A stretch of 18,838 bases of DNA from DALYDD01 sp031973395 (GCA_031973395.1 DALYDD010000018.1:1-18838), one strand, 5' to 3'; positions 1-7,656 are shown, numbered from the stretch's first letter. Numbers and translations: made by a program. The notes: generated by a model not told the origin, from the letters alone.

Positions 1-2982
1 AATTGGTGCAGCTGGAGGTACCGGAGGAGGTGGTGGCGTGAATGATGAAGTTCGAGGAAGTGGTGCAGTCGGTGCGGATGCAACCGGAACAACTGAAGAC
101 GGCGGAACAAGCGGAGCCACAGGCTCTTTTCTATATTTTTTCATAATTTCTTCTTCGACGAGGTCTCGATCTGCGCCATATTTGAGGAAAGATAATTCCT
201 TGAGACCGGCCACAATTCGTTCATTGCCCGGGTTTGGCCAAGAGAATTCAACATTAAACGGTCTGACTGGTTTACCTTGTGCAAGGATTTTGAGATAGCA
301 ATTCATATTGTCGATATTCATGAGGTCATGTGCATCAAATACTGGCTCAAATTGTTTTTGCAAAAATTCTGCATCTTCTGCACCGACACGGAATACCGCC
401 ATAGATCCGACGTTTCCAAAAACGGCATCGCGGATTTTTTCATCTAATTGCGCGATAAACTGATGTGCCATTGTCAAAGATAATTTATATTTTCGCGCCT
501 CAGACAAGATAGTTGAGATCGATGGTGTTGTAATGTTTTGGAATTCATCAATATAAAGATAAAAAGGATTCATTTCTTTTCCAAAAGAATCCACTCGAGA
601 CAGTGCGGCCATCAAGATTTTGCCCACTAAAATAAGACCAATCAAAGAAGAGTTAATGTCGCCAAGGCGGCCTTTTGCGAGATTCACGAGGAGGATTTTC
701 TTATTATCCATAATCTCTCGGAAATTAAAACTCGATTTTTCCTGAGCGATAATAGGCCGCATAATATCGTTTGCCAAGAACACATCGAATTTACTTGTGA
801 TATACGGCACCATATTTTGCAACGCCCCTTCCCCACCAGCTTTTTCGGCAATTTCTTTCCAAAACTGCACAACGATTGGATTTTTACATCGAGAAACTTT
901 GAGATCGCGGAATTTTTTATCGGCCATGACGCGCGAAACATCAAGGAGAGTGCACCCGGTTTCAGGATCCTCGATTACAAGCATCGTGGCATTTCGGAAA
1001 TACTGTTCAAACATTGGACCCATGGATTCTGGCACACCCCCATATAATTTTTGGAAAATAGAAAAGAGTTCATTTACTACAAATGTCTTCTGCTCTGGAT
1101 ATGCGCGATTATATTCGAGCATGTTCAAAGCCATTGGCCGCTCTGTTTGGCTTGGATCGAAATAGATAACATCATCGAAACGATCTTTTGGAATATGAGA
1201 AAGGAGATCCTGGACATCAGAACCATGAGGATCAATGAAACAAACACCATCGCCGTTCTTGATATCCTGAATAATCATCTTGCGAAGCAATGTCGATTTA
1301 CCAGTACCGGTTTGTCCAATGGTATAGAAATGCCTGAGACGATCATCTCGCCCGAGGTGCACAGTGGTCTCGGAATTTCGGTGCTTGTTTTTTCCAAGCT
1401 CAATACCACTTTCAGCAAGACCAAGTGGCGCAGGTGCCGATTTGGCCTTTGACTGCTTGAGTTGCGGCTGAGCTGTAATACTATCGCCTGGGAAGTGCAG
1501 AAGCGTATTCACTTCTCTGATAGAAATTGGCAGAGCAGTACCTTTATCAAAAAGACGATAGGTAAAACGATGCAATAAAGCCTTATTATCACCACCTTCC
1601 TTGGCGCGATTAAATTTGAGGCCATTTCCAAGAGAATTTTCAAATTGATTGAAGGCGGATTCAATATCACCGATGATATGCTCTGCACGCTCGCGATTAT
1701 CCGCAGAAGCGACGATTCTCATATTGAGTTCAATGATGGGTGAAGAAATTTTTACCTTGATTTGTTCTACTGCAATTTCGTCAACCACCTTATCGTCTTT
1801 TTTATCTTTCTTTTCTTTGTCGGCATCTTTGCCCGTCGAACCTTTTTTCATTTCATCCACCACACCTTTGCTCACTTCCCCGACGACTTTAGTAAAACGA
1901 CCGAAAAAAGTATGGCGAATATCAATAGCTTCCTTTACTTTTGTACCCTTTTTGATTTCATCGAGCGCTTGTCTGTATTCTTTTGCATAATAATCCCCTA
2001 CTGGATTGAAGACAAATTGAATGGCCGCACCCTCCCCCTCACGCTTCAACTGTGTCAGTGTATTCAAAATAACATTGAGTGGATCGAAATCAAATTGGTC
2101 GTACGTCTTGATAGGATAGATTTCATTTTTGGTAAAAGAGGCGACCGAACCGACCGAAATACCATCTGAGTTGAAAATATTATAGTCGTCTTTCTTTTCA
2201 AAAATCTTTGCGTCTGGGAAAATCGCCAAAAACTGCTTTTCAAAAAGATTGCGATTATTATCCGGCACAGAAACGTAGAAAATAAATTCATCGCTACCCT
2301 CTCCGACAGCGAGTTCAATGACGAACTGATCTTCTTCATCATGCGCGCCGTGCGTACCAGAAACAGAAAGCATACCCGAATAGAATTGCTCCATCGAAGA
2401 GACGATTTCCTTGAGCGGGCGTTGTTTCCCCTCTTCGTCACGCTCTGGCAAAGACACCTCATACAATGTTCTCTTAAGGGCACGCGCTTCAGGAGCGCTC
2501 TCCTTGAGGCCGGGCGTCGGCAAGCCTTTTTTCACATATTGAACCAAAAATCGATGGAAATCATCATCGAGATGCGGATTATTCATAGCCTTCACAATGT
2601 GGATCGTATTCAAAATTCCCTCGACATAGATGTGTCCGATGAGTTTTTCGATCTGCTTATCATGAGTTTCTGGTGTAAGCTCCAATACAATTTCTTCGGT
2701 CTTTTTTTCTGGCACTTTGAAATGTTCATGCAGAACACGATCGGCATTTTGGGCAGTATAGTGCTGAATCTCTGCAGAAATAACTCGCTCTCGATTTCCA
2801 GAACTCTCATGGTGAGCAACAGCCTGCTCATGCGTAAGCGTCTCACCATTTAGTTGCGCCTGCTCTTTTTTATAATCAATCGCTTCTGTTTCGCGCTTCA
2901 CTACAATTTTGCGCAAAAAATCCAACTCCTCTTCGGCATTGCGAAATTGTTTACCCGCATAGAGTTGGGATAGTTCTTCCAT
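1..2982 (-). CDS. TraD/VirD4-like conjugative-type ATPase, 3' end cut by window edge
   Basis: The frame is open from ATG at 2982 to base 1 (994 codons, no stop seen), so the C-terminus is missing. Visible motifs are a Walker A GQTGTGKS at residues 556-563, FIDPHG at about 582-587, and a Walker B-type YIDEFQN around 810-816 with the acidic pair D812-E813. This combination is typical of the FtsK/HerA-superfamily DNA pumps related to TraD/VirD4 coupling proteins. I see no transmembrane segment at the N-terminus; the first 540 residues are a soluble, charged region with a Lys/Asp-rich stretch near residue 400. The end of the readable part is a Pro/Val/Ala-rich tail (after about residue 950). Inference: a cytoplasmic ATPase of a DNA transfer or uptake machine. 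No other type IV secretion gene is in the window, so the partner system is unknown. Confidence 0.85.
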   Translation of the reverse strand, partial: MEELSQLYAGKQFRNAEEELDFLRKIVVKRETEAIDYKKEQAQLNGETLTHEQAVAHHESSGNRERVISAEIQHYTAQNADRVLHEHFKVPEKKTEEIVLELTPETHDKQIEKLIGHIYVEGILNTIHIVKAMNNPHLDDDFHRFLVQYVKKGLPTPGLKESAPEARALKRTLYEVSLPERDEEGKQRPLKEIVSSMEQFYSGMLSVSGTHGAHDEEDQFVIELAVGEGSDEFIFYVSVPDNNRNLFEKQFLAIFPDAKIFEKKDDYNIFNSDGISVGSVASFTKNEIYPIKTYDQFDFDPLNVILNTLTQLKREGEGAAIQFVFNPVGDYYAKEYRQALDEIKKGTKVKEAIDIRHTFFGRFTKVVGEVSKGVVDEMKKGSTGKDADKEKKDKKDDKVVDEIAVEQIKVKISSPIIELNMRIVASADNRERAEHIIGDIESAFNQFENSLGNGLKFNRAKEGGDNKALLHRFTYRLFDKGTALPISIREVNTLLHFPGDSITAQPQLKQSKAKSAPAPLGLAESGIELGKNKHRNSETTVHLGRDDRLRHFYTIGQTGTGKSTLLRKMIIQDIKNGDGVCFIDPHGSDVQDLLSHIPKDRFDDVIYFDPSQTERPMALNMLEYNRAYPEQKTFVVNELFSIFQKLYGGVPESMGPMFEQYFRNATMLVIEDPETGCTLLDVSRVMADKKFRDLKVSRCKNPIVVQFWKEIAEKAGGEGALQNMVPYITSKFDVFLANDIMRPIIAQEKSSFNFREIMDNKKILLVNLAKGRLGDINSSLIGLILVGKILMAALSRVDSFGKEMNPFYLYIDEFQNITTPSISTILSEARKYKLSLTMAHQFIAQLDEKIRDAVFGNVGSMAVFRVGAEDAEFLQKQFEPVFDAHDLMNIDNMNCYLKILAQGKPVRPFNVEFSWPNPGNERIVAGLKELSFLKYGADRDLVEEEIMKKYRKEPVAPLVPPSSVVPVASAPTAPLPRTSSFTPPPPPVPPAAPI

Positions 2983-2991
2983 TTACGTATA

Positions 2992-3000
2992 AGTATAGCA
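2992..3000 (-). promoter_or_regulatory. Extended -10 promoter of the TraD-like gene (possibly leaderless)
   Basis: On the minus strand TGC-TATACT is an extended -10 element (TATACT matches 5 of 6 consensus bases). Only 9 bases separate it from the ATG at 2982, so transcription would start at or just before the start codon. No convincing -35 is seen; a TTGCAG lies 20 bases upstream, too far for normal spacing. Confidence 0.5.
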
Positions 3001-3095
3001 AAAAATACATTGTAGCACTGCAAGGAATACTATTTAGCGAAAGATGTATACACTTAGGCCTCTGTGTTATCATATCCGTAAGCTAACTTAATTTT

Positions 3096-3452
3096 ATGAA
3101 AAAAGATTATTGGGATATATGTGCGAGAAATTATAACGGATTAGCATTTATTACATTCATATTTGCAATCTTGGTGGTTTTGAACAAAAAATTTGAGACC
3201 GTTGTATATCTCCTAATCGGTGTAGTAGTGTGGATTGTATTAGGTAGAATGTTTGTTAAAAAGTCTCCAAGGGCAATCACCGCCTCATATATCATTGTAG
3301 GTCTGCTTCTGGCGATAAATGCCGCTGTGCACATCTCGGATCCCGCCATCTTTGCACCTATAGATATTATCGTATATCTTATCTATCTCTATCTCATTGG
3401 ATGTTCGTTGAAAACCCAAACACAACAATCCAAATCCCTCCCAAACAAATAA
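3096..3452 (+). CDS. Small four-helix integral membrane protein, unknown function
   Basis: A 118-residue protein that is mostly hydrophobic. Four likely membrane helices lie at about residues 14-32, 35-54, 61-78 and 84-106, with a Lys/Arg-rich loop (VKKSPR) after the second and a short polar Gln/Lys-rich C-terminal tail. No catalytic motif is visible and I do not recognise the family. It is a single-gene unit on the plus strand, divergent from the TraD-like gene and convergent with map. No Shine-Dalgarno sequence precedes the ATG; TATCAT about 22 bases upstream could be a -10. Other CPR genomes carry many such small membrane proteins, so this may be lineage-specific. Confidence 0.6.
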   Translation: MKKDYWDICARNYNGLAFITFIFAILVVLNKKFETVVYLLIGVVVWIVLGRMFVKKSPRAITASYIIVGLLLAINAAVHISDPAIFAPIDIIVYLIYLYLIGCSLKTQTQQSKSLPNK

Positions 3453-3502
3453 CCACAACTAAACCTCCTAGGCACAGTGTGGATTATCTTCTTGGCCCTT
3501 GA

Positions 3503-4285
3503 TTAAACAATCGTCAAAATCTCCGCTCCATCTTCCGTAATCACAACCGTATGCTCGAAGTGCACACTTCGCGCACCATCTTCGGTTCGGATCGTATACC
3601 CATCACGATCGAGGACAATCTCACCACTTTTTTCATTAATGATCGGTTCGATAGCTATGACCATTCCCGGTTTTAGGTCTGGACCTTGATGCGGTTTAGA
3701 AAAATTTGGGATAAAAGGATCCTCGTGCACCTTGTGCCCTACCCCATGTCCACCGAGCCCTTCTGCAAAATTAAAACCATATGTATCGTGATAATGCTCG
3801 AGAGCTTGTTCGCAAGCATGACCAATATCCCCTGTTTTGTTTCCCGCTCTTGCTGCAAAAATCGCAGCCTCCAAACACCCTGCGCCTGCTTCCAATAATT
3901 TCTGGCCTTTTGTATCTATTTTGCCTACACCGATAGTAATGGCAGAGTCGGTAATGAGATTTTTATATTTCAAACCCATATCGAGCGTGACGATATCGCC
4001 CTCTTTTATCGTATAAGACTTTTCCTGTGGAATCCCATGAACCACCACATCATTTATTGAAAGACAGAGCGCGGATGGGTATGGCCGATCTGCTCCACGA
4101 GGTGTATACCCCAAAAAAGCCGGCACACCATCATTTTCTTTGCAGAGCCGCAAAGCTTCTGTTTCCAACTGGACTGAGGTAATACCTGGAGCCACCATTT
4201 GTTCCAGTGCCTTGAGAATGGTTGCAAGGCGACGACCCCCTTCACGGAGAATAGCTATTTCTTCTGGGGTTTTAATGGTTATCAT
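3503..4285 (-). CDS. map: Methionine aminopeptidase type I
   Basis: Removes the N-terminal methionine from nascent proteins. The chosen start gives 260 residues beginning MITIKTPEEI, the usual N-terminus of the family. The full set of metal ligands is visible: D102 (TLDMG), D113 (ITDSA), H180 (GGHGVGH), E213 (IAIEP) and E244 (FEHTV). Substrate-side histidines H83 (VHGIP) and H187 (VHEDP) are also present. There is no N-terminal zinc-finger extension, as expected for the short bacterial form. A start nine codons upstream (4312) is possible but would put a predicted -10 element inside the coding region. In many bacteria map follows secY and adk; here it is separated from adk by a 580-base gap holding an opposing RNA gene, and infA does not follow it. 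Confidence 0.95.
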   Translation of the reverse strand: MITIKTPEEIAILREGGRRLATILKALEQMVAPGITSVQLETEALRLCKENDGVPAFLGYTPRGADRPYPSALCLSINDVVVHGIPQEKSYTIKEGDIVTLDMGLKYKNLITDSAITIGVGKIDTKGQKLLEAGAGCLEAAIFAARAGNKTGDIGHACEQALEHYHDTYGFNFAEGLGGHGVGHKVHEDPFIPNFSKPHQGPDLKPGMVIAIEPIINEKSGEIVLDRDGYTIRTEDGARSVHFEHTVVITEDGAEILTIV

Positions 4286-4294
4286 TAGACTTAA

Positions 4295-4322
4295 AAGATA
4301 CACTATTTGCAAGTAATTTGAA
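4295..4322 (-). promoter_or_regulatory. Likely promoter of map, leaderless-type spacing
   Basis: Minus strand: TTCAAA (4322-4317) as -35, 16 bases, then TATCTT (4300-4295) as -10. Nine bases lie between the -10 and the ATG at 4285. This fits map having its own promoter, since transcription from adk would first cross the opposing RNA gene. Confidence 0.4.
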
Positions 4323-4378
4323 ATGGGTTAGCCTTTTTGTCCAGATCTGAAATTCACAAGAAGAGTTATGAAAAAGAC

Positions 4379-4406
4379 TTGACAGAACGACCAAAAATGG
4401 GATACT
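4379..4406 (+). promoter_or_regulatory. Strong promoter of the structured RNA gene
   Basis: A perfect -35 TTGACA (4379-4384) is followed after 16 bases by GATACT (4401-4406, 4 of 6 consensus) preceded by TGG, an extended -10. The predicted transcription start is near 4412-4414, just at the first helix of the RNA. It is one of the best -35/-10 pairs I found in the window, and no protein-coding gene follows on this strand. Confidence 0.7.
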
Positions 4407-4411
4407 AGGAG

Positions 4412-4812
4412 TCCTCCGTTACCCAAGACGGAGTGCAGAAGGGGCCCGAGGCAACGATGCCTCACCTTGGCCCCATGGGGGTCCCGGAAAGCTGCTAAAA
4501 TCACACCAGGATGGGAGCAGCAATCTGGCACCTTTGGACGGAAGAACCCGCGCACGACTAAGGCGCATCCGTCCCGCAGCGGGGCTCAACCCCGCTGCGC
4601 ACCCATTTTCAAGACCTGTGCATGAGTGACAAAACATCACTCACGCACATCGGAATAGATCTTTCGACAATCTGTTGGTAACGAGGAAACGGTGCCATGA
4701 GCACCCGGCACGGCGGACGTCTGGTCGCGATCCGCCGTGCCGAACCTCTTCGACACTTTTCGTACCAACAGGTACAACCCCTACGGAATCCCCGATAGGG
4801 GTTTTCAATTAT
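4412..4812 (+). ncRNA. Large, highly structured non-coding RNA, family not recognised
   Basis: About 400 bases, much richer in GC than the flanks, with no believable ORF. Helices read directly: 4414-4419/4428-4433 (6 bp); 4441-4446/4469-4474 enclosing 4448-4453/4458-4463; 4491-4496/4516-4521; 4536-4542/4568-4574 (7 bp); 4575-4584/4590-4599 (10 bp, perfect); 4617-4629/4637-4649 (12 bp with one mismatch); 4672-4680/4763-4771 (9 bp, perfect). The last encloses 4683-4686/4745-4748, 4691-4695/4701-4705 and a perfect 12-bp hairpin 4706-4717/4731-4742. A promoter precedes it and a rho-independent terminator ends it. I could not find the conserved GAGGAAAGUCC or ACAGAA segments of RNase P RNA, the tRNA-like ends of tmRNA, or the GGAAGG-AGCAGC hairpin of SRP RNA. 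It lies between map and adk on the opposite strand. Its existence is well supported; its identity is open, including a very divergent known RNA. Confidence 0.7.
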
Positions 4813-4819
4813 TTTATTT
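4778..4819 (+). terminator. Rho-independent terminator of the structured RNA
   Basis: CCCCTA (4778-4783) pairs with TAGGGG (4796-4801), extended inward by CGG (4784-4786) with CCG (4792-4794) across a one-base bulge. It is followed by TTTT and a T-rich tract to about 4820. The T tract lies only on the plus-strand side, so this ends the plus-strand RNA rather than adk. Confidence 0.75.
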
Positions 4820-4828
4820 TTCAACCTC

Positions 4829-4866
4829 AAGCTCGAAACAGAGCCCGAGCTTTAAATCTTTTTCAT
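4829..4866 (+). terminator. Second hairpin with T-rich tail, possible back-up terminator
   Basis: AAGCTCG (4829-4835) pairs with CGAGCTT (4846-4852), loop of 10 bases, then a T-rich tail with five T on the plus strand. It sits immediately beyond the adk stop codon. On the minus strand the hairpin lacks a T tract, so its value for adk is doubtful; as a plus-strand element it would stop read-through from the RNA gene into antisense adk. Confidence 0.4.
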
Positions 4867-4869
4867 ATT

Positions 4870-5481
4870 TTACAAAGAAATACTTCTGCGAATTTCTTCT
4901 GCCACTTGTTCTACGCTTTGCTCCCCATTGATCCGAATATATTTATACCCCCTACTCTGTTCGTAAAATTTAATGGCACGAGCCACGTCTGTTTCAAACC
5001 AATCAAGGCGACGATTAATTTCTTCGGGGCTTTGATCGTCCACGCGACCTTCAGCTTTTGCACGAGCTTCAATATGCTTATAAGACCAATCACGACTCAC
5101 ATCGAGGTGAATTACAATCGGTTGCTCACGTCGATAAAAAGTCATGGCCGAATCAAGAACCATGGCCTCTTCATTAGATCGAGGTGTACCATCAATAATG
5201 ATATGCTCAGCACCCGTAATTTGCTCCACCATTAAATGTGACCAATTCCAAATAGCGAGGAAGTCTGGTTGGCGATCCCCTCTTTTTGAAACTTCATTTG
5301 CTAATTTATTTGAAAAAAGATTTCCTTTTATAAATTCACGAAATCTCGCTCCAGTTTCCAGATGAAAGATTGGAGTCTGTGGCGTATGAGTCTTCAATAA
5401 TTCTTCCAAGATTTTGGCCTGTGTGCCTTTGCCGCAGCCTGATCTGCCAGTGAGGATAAAAGTTTTTGGTGTTGAGTGCAT
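4870..5481 (-). CDS. adk: Adenylate kinase-like nucleoside monophosphate kinase, short LID form
   Basis: Transfers phosphate from ATP to AMP to make two ADP. The protein has 203 residues. The P-loop GRSGCGKGTQ spans residues 12-21. The AMP-site segment ETGARFR (42-48) replaces the usual STGDMLR. The DGFPR motif appears as DGTPR (97-101). The C-terminal RVDD (146-149) and paired arginines 157-158 match the catalytic arginines of the family. Between residues 132 and 147 there is no room for the long zinc or non-zinc LID, so it is a short-type enzyme. The position downstream of secY, with one gene in between, agrees with the usual secY-adk-map order. The departures in the nucleotide-binding motifs leave open that the preferred monophosphate is not AMP. 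Confidence 0.85.
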   Translation of the reverse strand: MHSTPKTFILTGRSGCGKGTQAKILEELLKTHTPQTPIFHLETGARFREFIKGNLFSNKLANEVSKRGDRQPDFLAIWNWSHLMVEQITGAEHIIIDGTPRSNEEAMVLDSAMTFYRREQPIVIHLDVSRDWSYKHIEARAKAEGRVDDQSPEEINRRLDWFETDVARAIKFYEQSRGYKYIRINGEQSVEQVAEEIRRSISL

Positions 5482-5535
5482 TGTTGTGCAAACGAGAAAT
5501 GTTTGTAGATAAATAATATCACATTAAGAATAAAT

Positions 5536-6213
5536 TTATCTTCGGATGTTTACGGGTTCGATTCTTCCTGCTCCTGCACGATTATTTGCCGTCGTCGGTG
5601 TGATGACATTCAATGCCTTAATATATGCTGGAATCTGATTAAAAGCATCGCAAGCATTTGTACCACGATAGAGATTGGCGTCGTCCTTGGTCAATTGGGC
5701 AAATAGTAGCGGACGAGTTTCTTTGAAACCTGTTTCTTTGCCATCTTCATCATAAAAAACAGTGCGCGTTGCTACATATATCCCTATTGTACATTTACCC
5801 TTTAAACAAGACTGAAGATATGAGAGATTGGGGTCGCGAGAACTTAGAGTTTTGGGTAATCCCGCTTGAGCATAAGAAGGTTTATAAGCGCCCCTGTCTT
5901 TGACCTGCATCCAAGCAAAAGTACATGACGGACCCTGTTTAACATTTGAATTATTTTCTATAAATTCATACCCCACAAAGTCACATGCATTGTACTCAAG
6001 ACAACCCTTTGGAGCATCAGGAATTATATAAGGAATTAGATCTGTTTCAGGGTCCGTCCGTTCCTCACCAGGTATATCATCTGGCAAAGTAGGGACTGGC
6101 GCCCTTCTAGCTGCAGCGAGATTGCCTTCTTTGTTCGCTTGAATATTCCGCATCGTATACATTATTGTCACGATGGCAATTACAAACACCAATCCCAAAA
6201 CTATTTTTTTCAT
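5536..6213 (-). CDS. Membrane-anchored extracytoplasmic protein with six cysteines, unknown
   Basis: A 225-residue protein with a Lys-Lys N-terminus and a hydrophobic segment at residues 4-20, read as an uncleaved anchor or signal peptide. No lipobox is evident. A proline/acidic linker (about 38-68) leads to a globular part containing cysteines at 71, 77, 97, 136, 141 and 188. Six cysteines outside the membrane suggest disulfides, which is inference. I do not recognise the family. It sits between secY (131 bases upstream) and adk (54 bases downstream), all on the same strand, where these two genes are normally adjacent. It may be an insertion into the spc-type operon. Confidence 0.6.
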   Translation of the reverse strand: MKKIVLGLVFVIAIVTIMYTMRNIQANKEGNLAAARRAPVPTLPDDIPGEERTDPETDLIPYIIPDAPKGCLEYNACDFVGYEFIENNSNVKQGPSCTFAWMQVKDRGAYKPSYAQAGLPKTLSSRDPNLSYLQSCLKGKCTIGIYVATRTVFYDEDGKETGFKETRPLLFAQLTKDDANLYRGTNACDAFNQIPAYIKALNVITPTTANNRAGAGRIEPVNIRR

Positions 6214-6344
6214 GTATATAACTGTACGCCCATCCCCATTGGATGTCTAGAATACATATCCTCAACTACTAACTCTAATCACTCTATATTCAAACACAAT
6301 ACAGGAGAAACCCAGGACAGCACAAAGAGGGTTATTTTTATTTT

Positions 6345-7616
6345 TTAATACTCCCGCATCGCCAACTGAGCATCGAATTTCTTTACCATTTCAAGTACTA
6401 CTGAAACGGCGATCAAGAGTGATGTACCACCGAGCGTCAAACTCTGGATACCAGTAAGGCCCGAGACGACAACAGGAAGGACTGCGATCAAACCAAGGAA
6501 GAGTGCGCCGACGAGCGTGATTCGAGTTACTACTTTTCCAAGATATTGAGTTGTAGATTCACCCGGTCGAACACCTGGGATGAAAGCTCCGCTCTTCTGT
6601 AAATTTTCTGAAATGGCGTGCGGATCGAATGTTACGGCTGTATAGAAGAATGTGAAAACGAATACGAGAAGGAAATAGAAGATTCCATAGAATAATTGAT
6701 TCTGTAGAACGCTATTAATAAATGTTGCAGCACTCGCAACCCAAGGCCAGCTCGTATAAGAGAGGATGTTTACGATCATCTGTGGGAAGACGAGGATAGA
6801 AAGGGCGAAGATAATTGGCATTACACCAGACTGATTAAGTCGGAGTGGAAGATATGTTGATGCCCCGCCATACATTTTGCCGCCGCGAACTTGCTTGGCA
6901 TACGTAATCGGAATAGGTCGTTCGGCTTCACTCACTAGAACGACGAGATAAATGACCACAATACCGATGAGGCAGAAGATGGCGTAGGTAGTGAGGAGTG
7001 TGGCGTCGAAGTTTACAGTTAAAGCAGTAATCTTTTGTGGGAGCTGGGCCACGATACCCGCGAAGATGATCATGGAAACACCGTTTCCGATGCCAAATTC
7101 GGTCATAATTTCACCAAGCCACATAAGGAGCATAGAACCAGCAACAATGACCATAACACTCACCAGAAGGCCAAATTGGTCCATCTGAGGCATAATATTC
7201 TCCTTTTGGAGTAGTACGATGAAGCTGAAAGCCTGAATAACTGCCAAAGGCACCGTGAGCCATCGTGAGTACATAGCAATCTTCTTTCGGCCATACTCCC
7301 CTTCTTCTGTAGCCATTGTCTTAAGCTTTGGAGAAAGGACCGTCAAAAGCTGCATGATGATTGAGGCGGTGATATACGGACCAACACCAAGCATCACAAC
7401 TGAGAGGACAGACAAGCCGCCTCCAGTAAATAAACTGAGGAGTCCAAGGAATTGGTTATTGCCCAAATATTGAGCTAGGGCTGCCTGGTCAATACCCGGA
7501 ACCGGAATAGCAGAAAGAAAACGGAAAATCGCCAAAATAGCGACGGCCATTAGGATTCTATTGAGAAGCGATCGATCGCCCACGATTGCTTTAAACTTGG
7601 TGACGAATGTATTCAT
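6345..7616 (-). CDS. secY: Preprotein translocase channel subunit SecY
   Basis: The 423-residue protein has about ten hydrophobic helices. It forms the membrane channel through which SecA or the ribosome exports and inserts proteins. Family signatures are the N-terminal RFLSAIPVPGID (32-43), the plug/second-helix region with GVGPYITASIIMQLL (about 77-91), GIGNGVSMIIFAGI, and the cytoplasmic loop ending RLNQSGVMPIIFA. The length is slightly below the E. coli protein (443), mainly at the ends. It lies 40 bases after L15, the standard last position of the spc operon. No terminator follows, so read-through into the next gene is possible. Confidence 0.97.
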   Translation of the reverse strand: MNTFVTKFKAIVGDRSLLNRILMAVAILAIFRFLSAIPVPGIDQAALAQYLGNNQFLGLLSLFTGGGLSVLSVVMLGVGPYITASIIMQLLTVLSPKLKTMATEEGEYGRKKIAMYSRWLTVPLAVIQAFSFIVLLQKENIMPQMDQFGLLVSVMVIVAGSMLLMWLGEIMTEFGIGNGVSMIIFAGIVAQLPQKITALTVNFDATLLTTYAIFCLIGIVVIYLVVLVSEAERPIPITYAKQVRGGKMYGGASTYLPLRLNQSGVMPIIFALSILVFPQMIVNILSYTSWPWVASAATFINSVLQNQLFYGIFYFLLVFVFTFFYTAVTFDPHAISENLQKSGAFIPGVRPGESTTQYLGKVVTRITLVGALFLGLIAVLPVVVSGLTGIQSLTLGGTSLLIAVSVVLEMVKKFDAQLAMREY

Positions 7617-7656
7617 ATATTTCTGTGTTATCCGTCTATTCTAACCTAAGACGGCT

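Noticed and set aside
2341..2853. Plus-strand ORF of 170 codons and other ORFs between 38 and 2853
   Set aside because: All are shadows of the uninterrupted minus-strand ATPase frame, which carries the clear family motifs.
3453..3502. CCACA/TGTGG weak hairpin between the small membrane gene and map
   Set aside because: Only five base pairs with a 20-base loop and no proper T run; not a convincing terminator.
4283..4312. Upstream start for map at 4312
   Set aside because: The extra residues (MQIVYLLSL) are not part of the family and the region holds the predicted -10 element; the start at 4285 matches the usual N-terminus.
4500..4530. Similarity of CCAGGATGGGAGCAGC to the apical hairpin of SRP RNA
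   Set aside because: The SRP hairpin needs a stem and a GGAA tetraloop between CAGG and AGCAGC (about 10 bases); here only five bases (ATGGG) separate them, so the Ffh-binding hairpin cannot form.
4412..4812. RNase P RNA or tmRNA as identity for the structured RNA
   Set aside because: None of the conserved RNase P segments (GAGGAAAGUCC, ACAGAA) and no tRNA-like acceptor and T-arm or tag ORF were found on either strand. Not excluded for a very divergent form, hence left unassigned.
4328..4830. Several short minus-strand ORFs (60-75 codons) across the GC-rich region and a plus-strand ORF at 4675-5235
   Set aside because: They coincide with stable RNA helices or run antisense to adk, have odd composition (Cys/Pro/Arg-rich) and resemble no protein.
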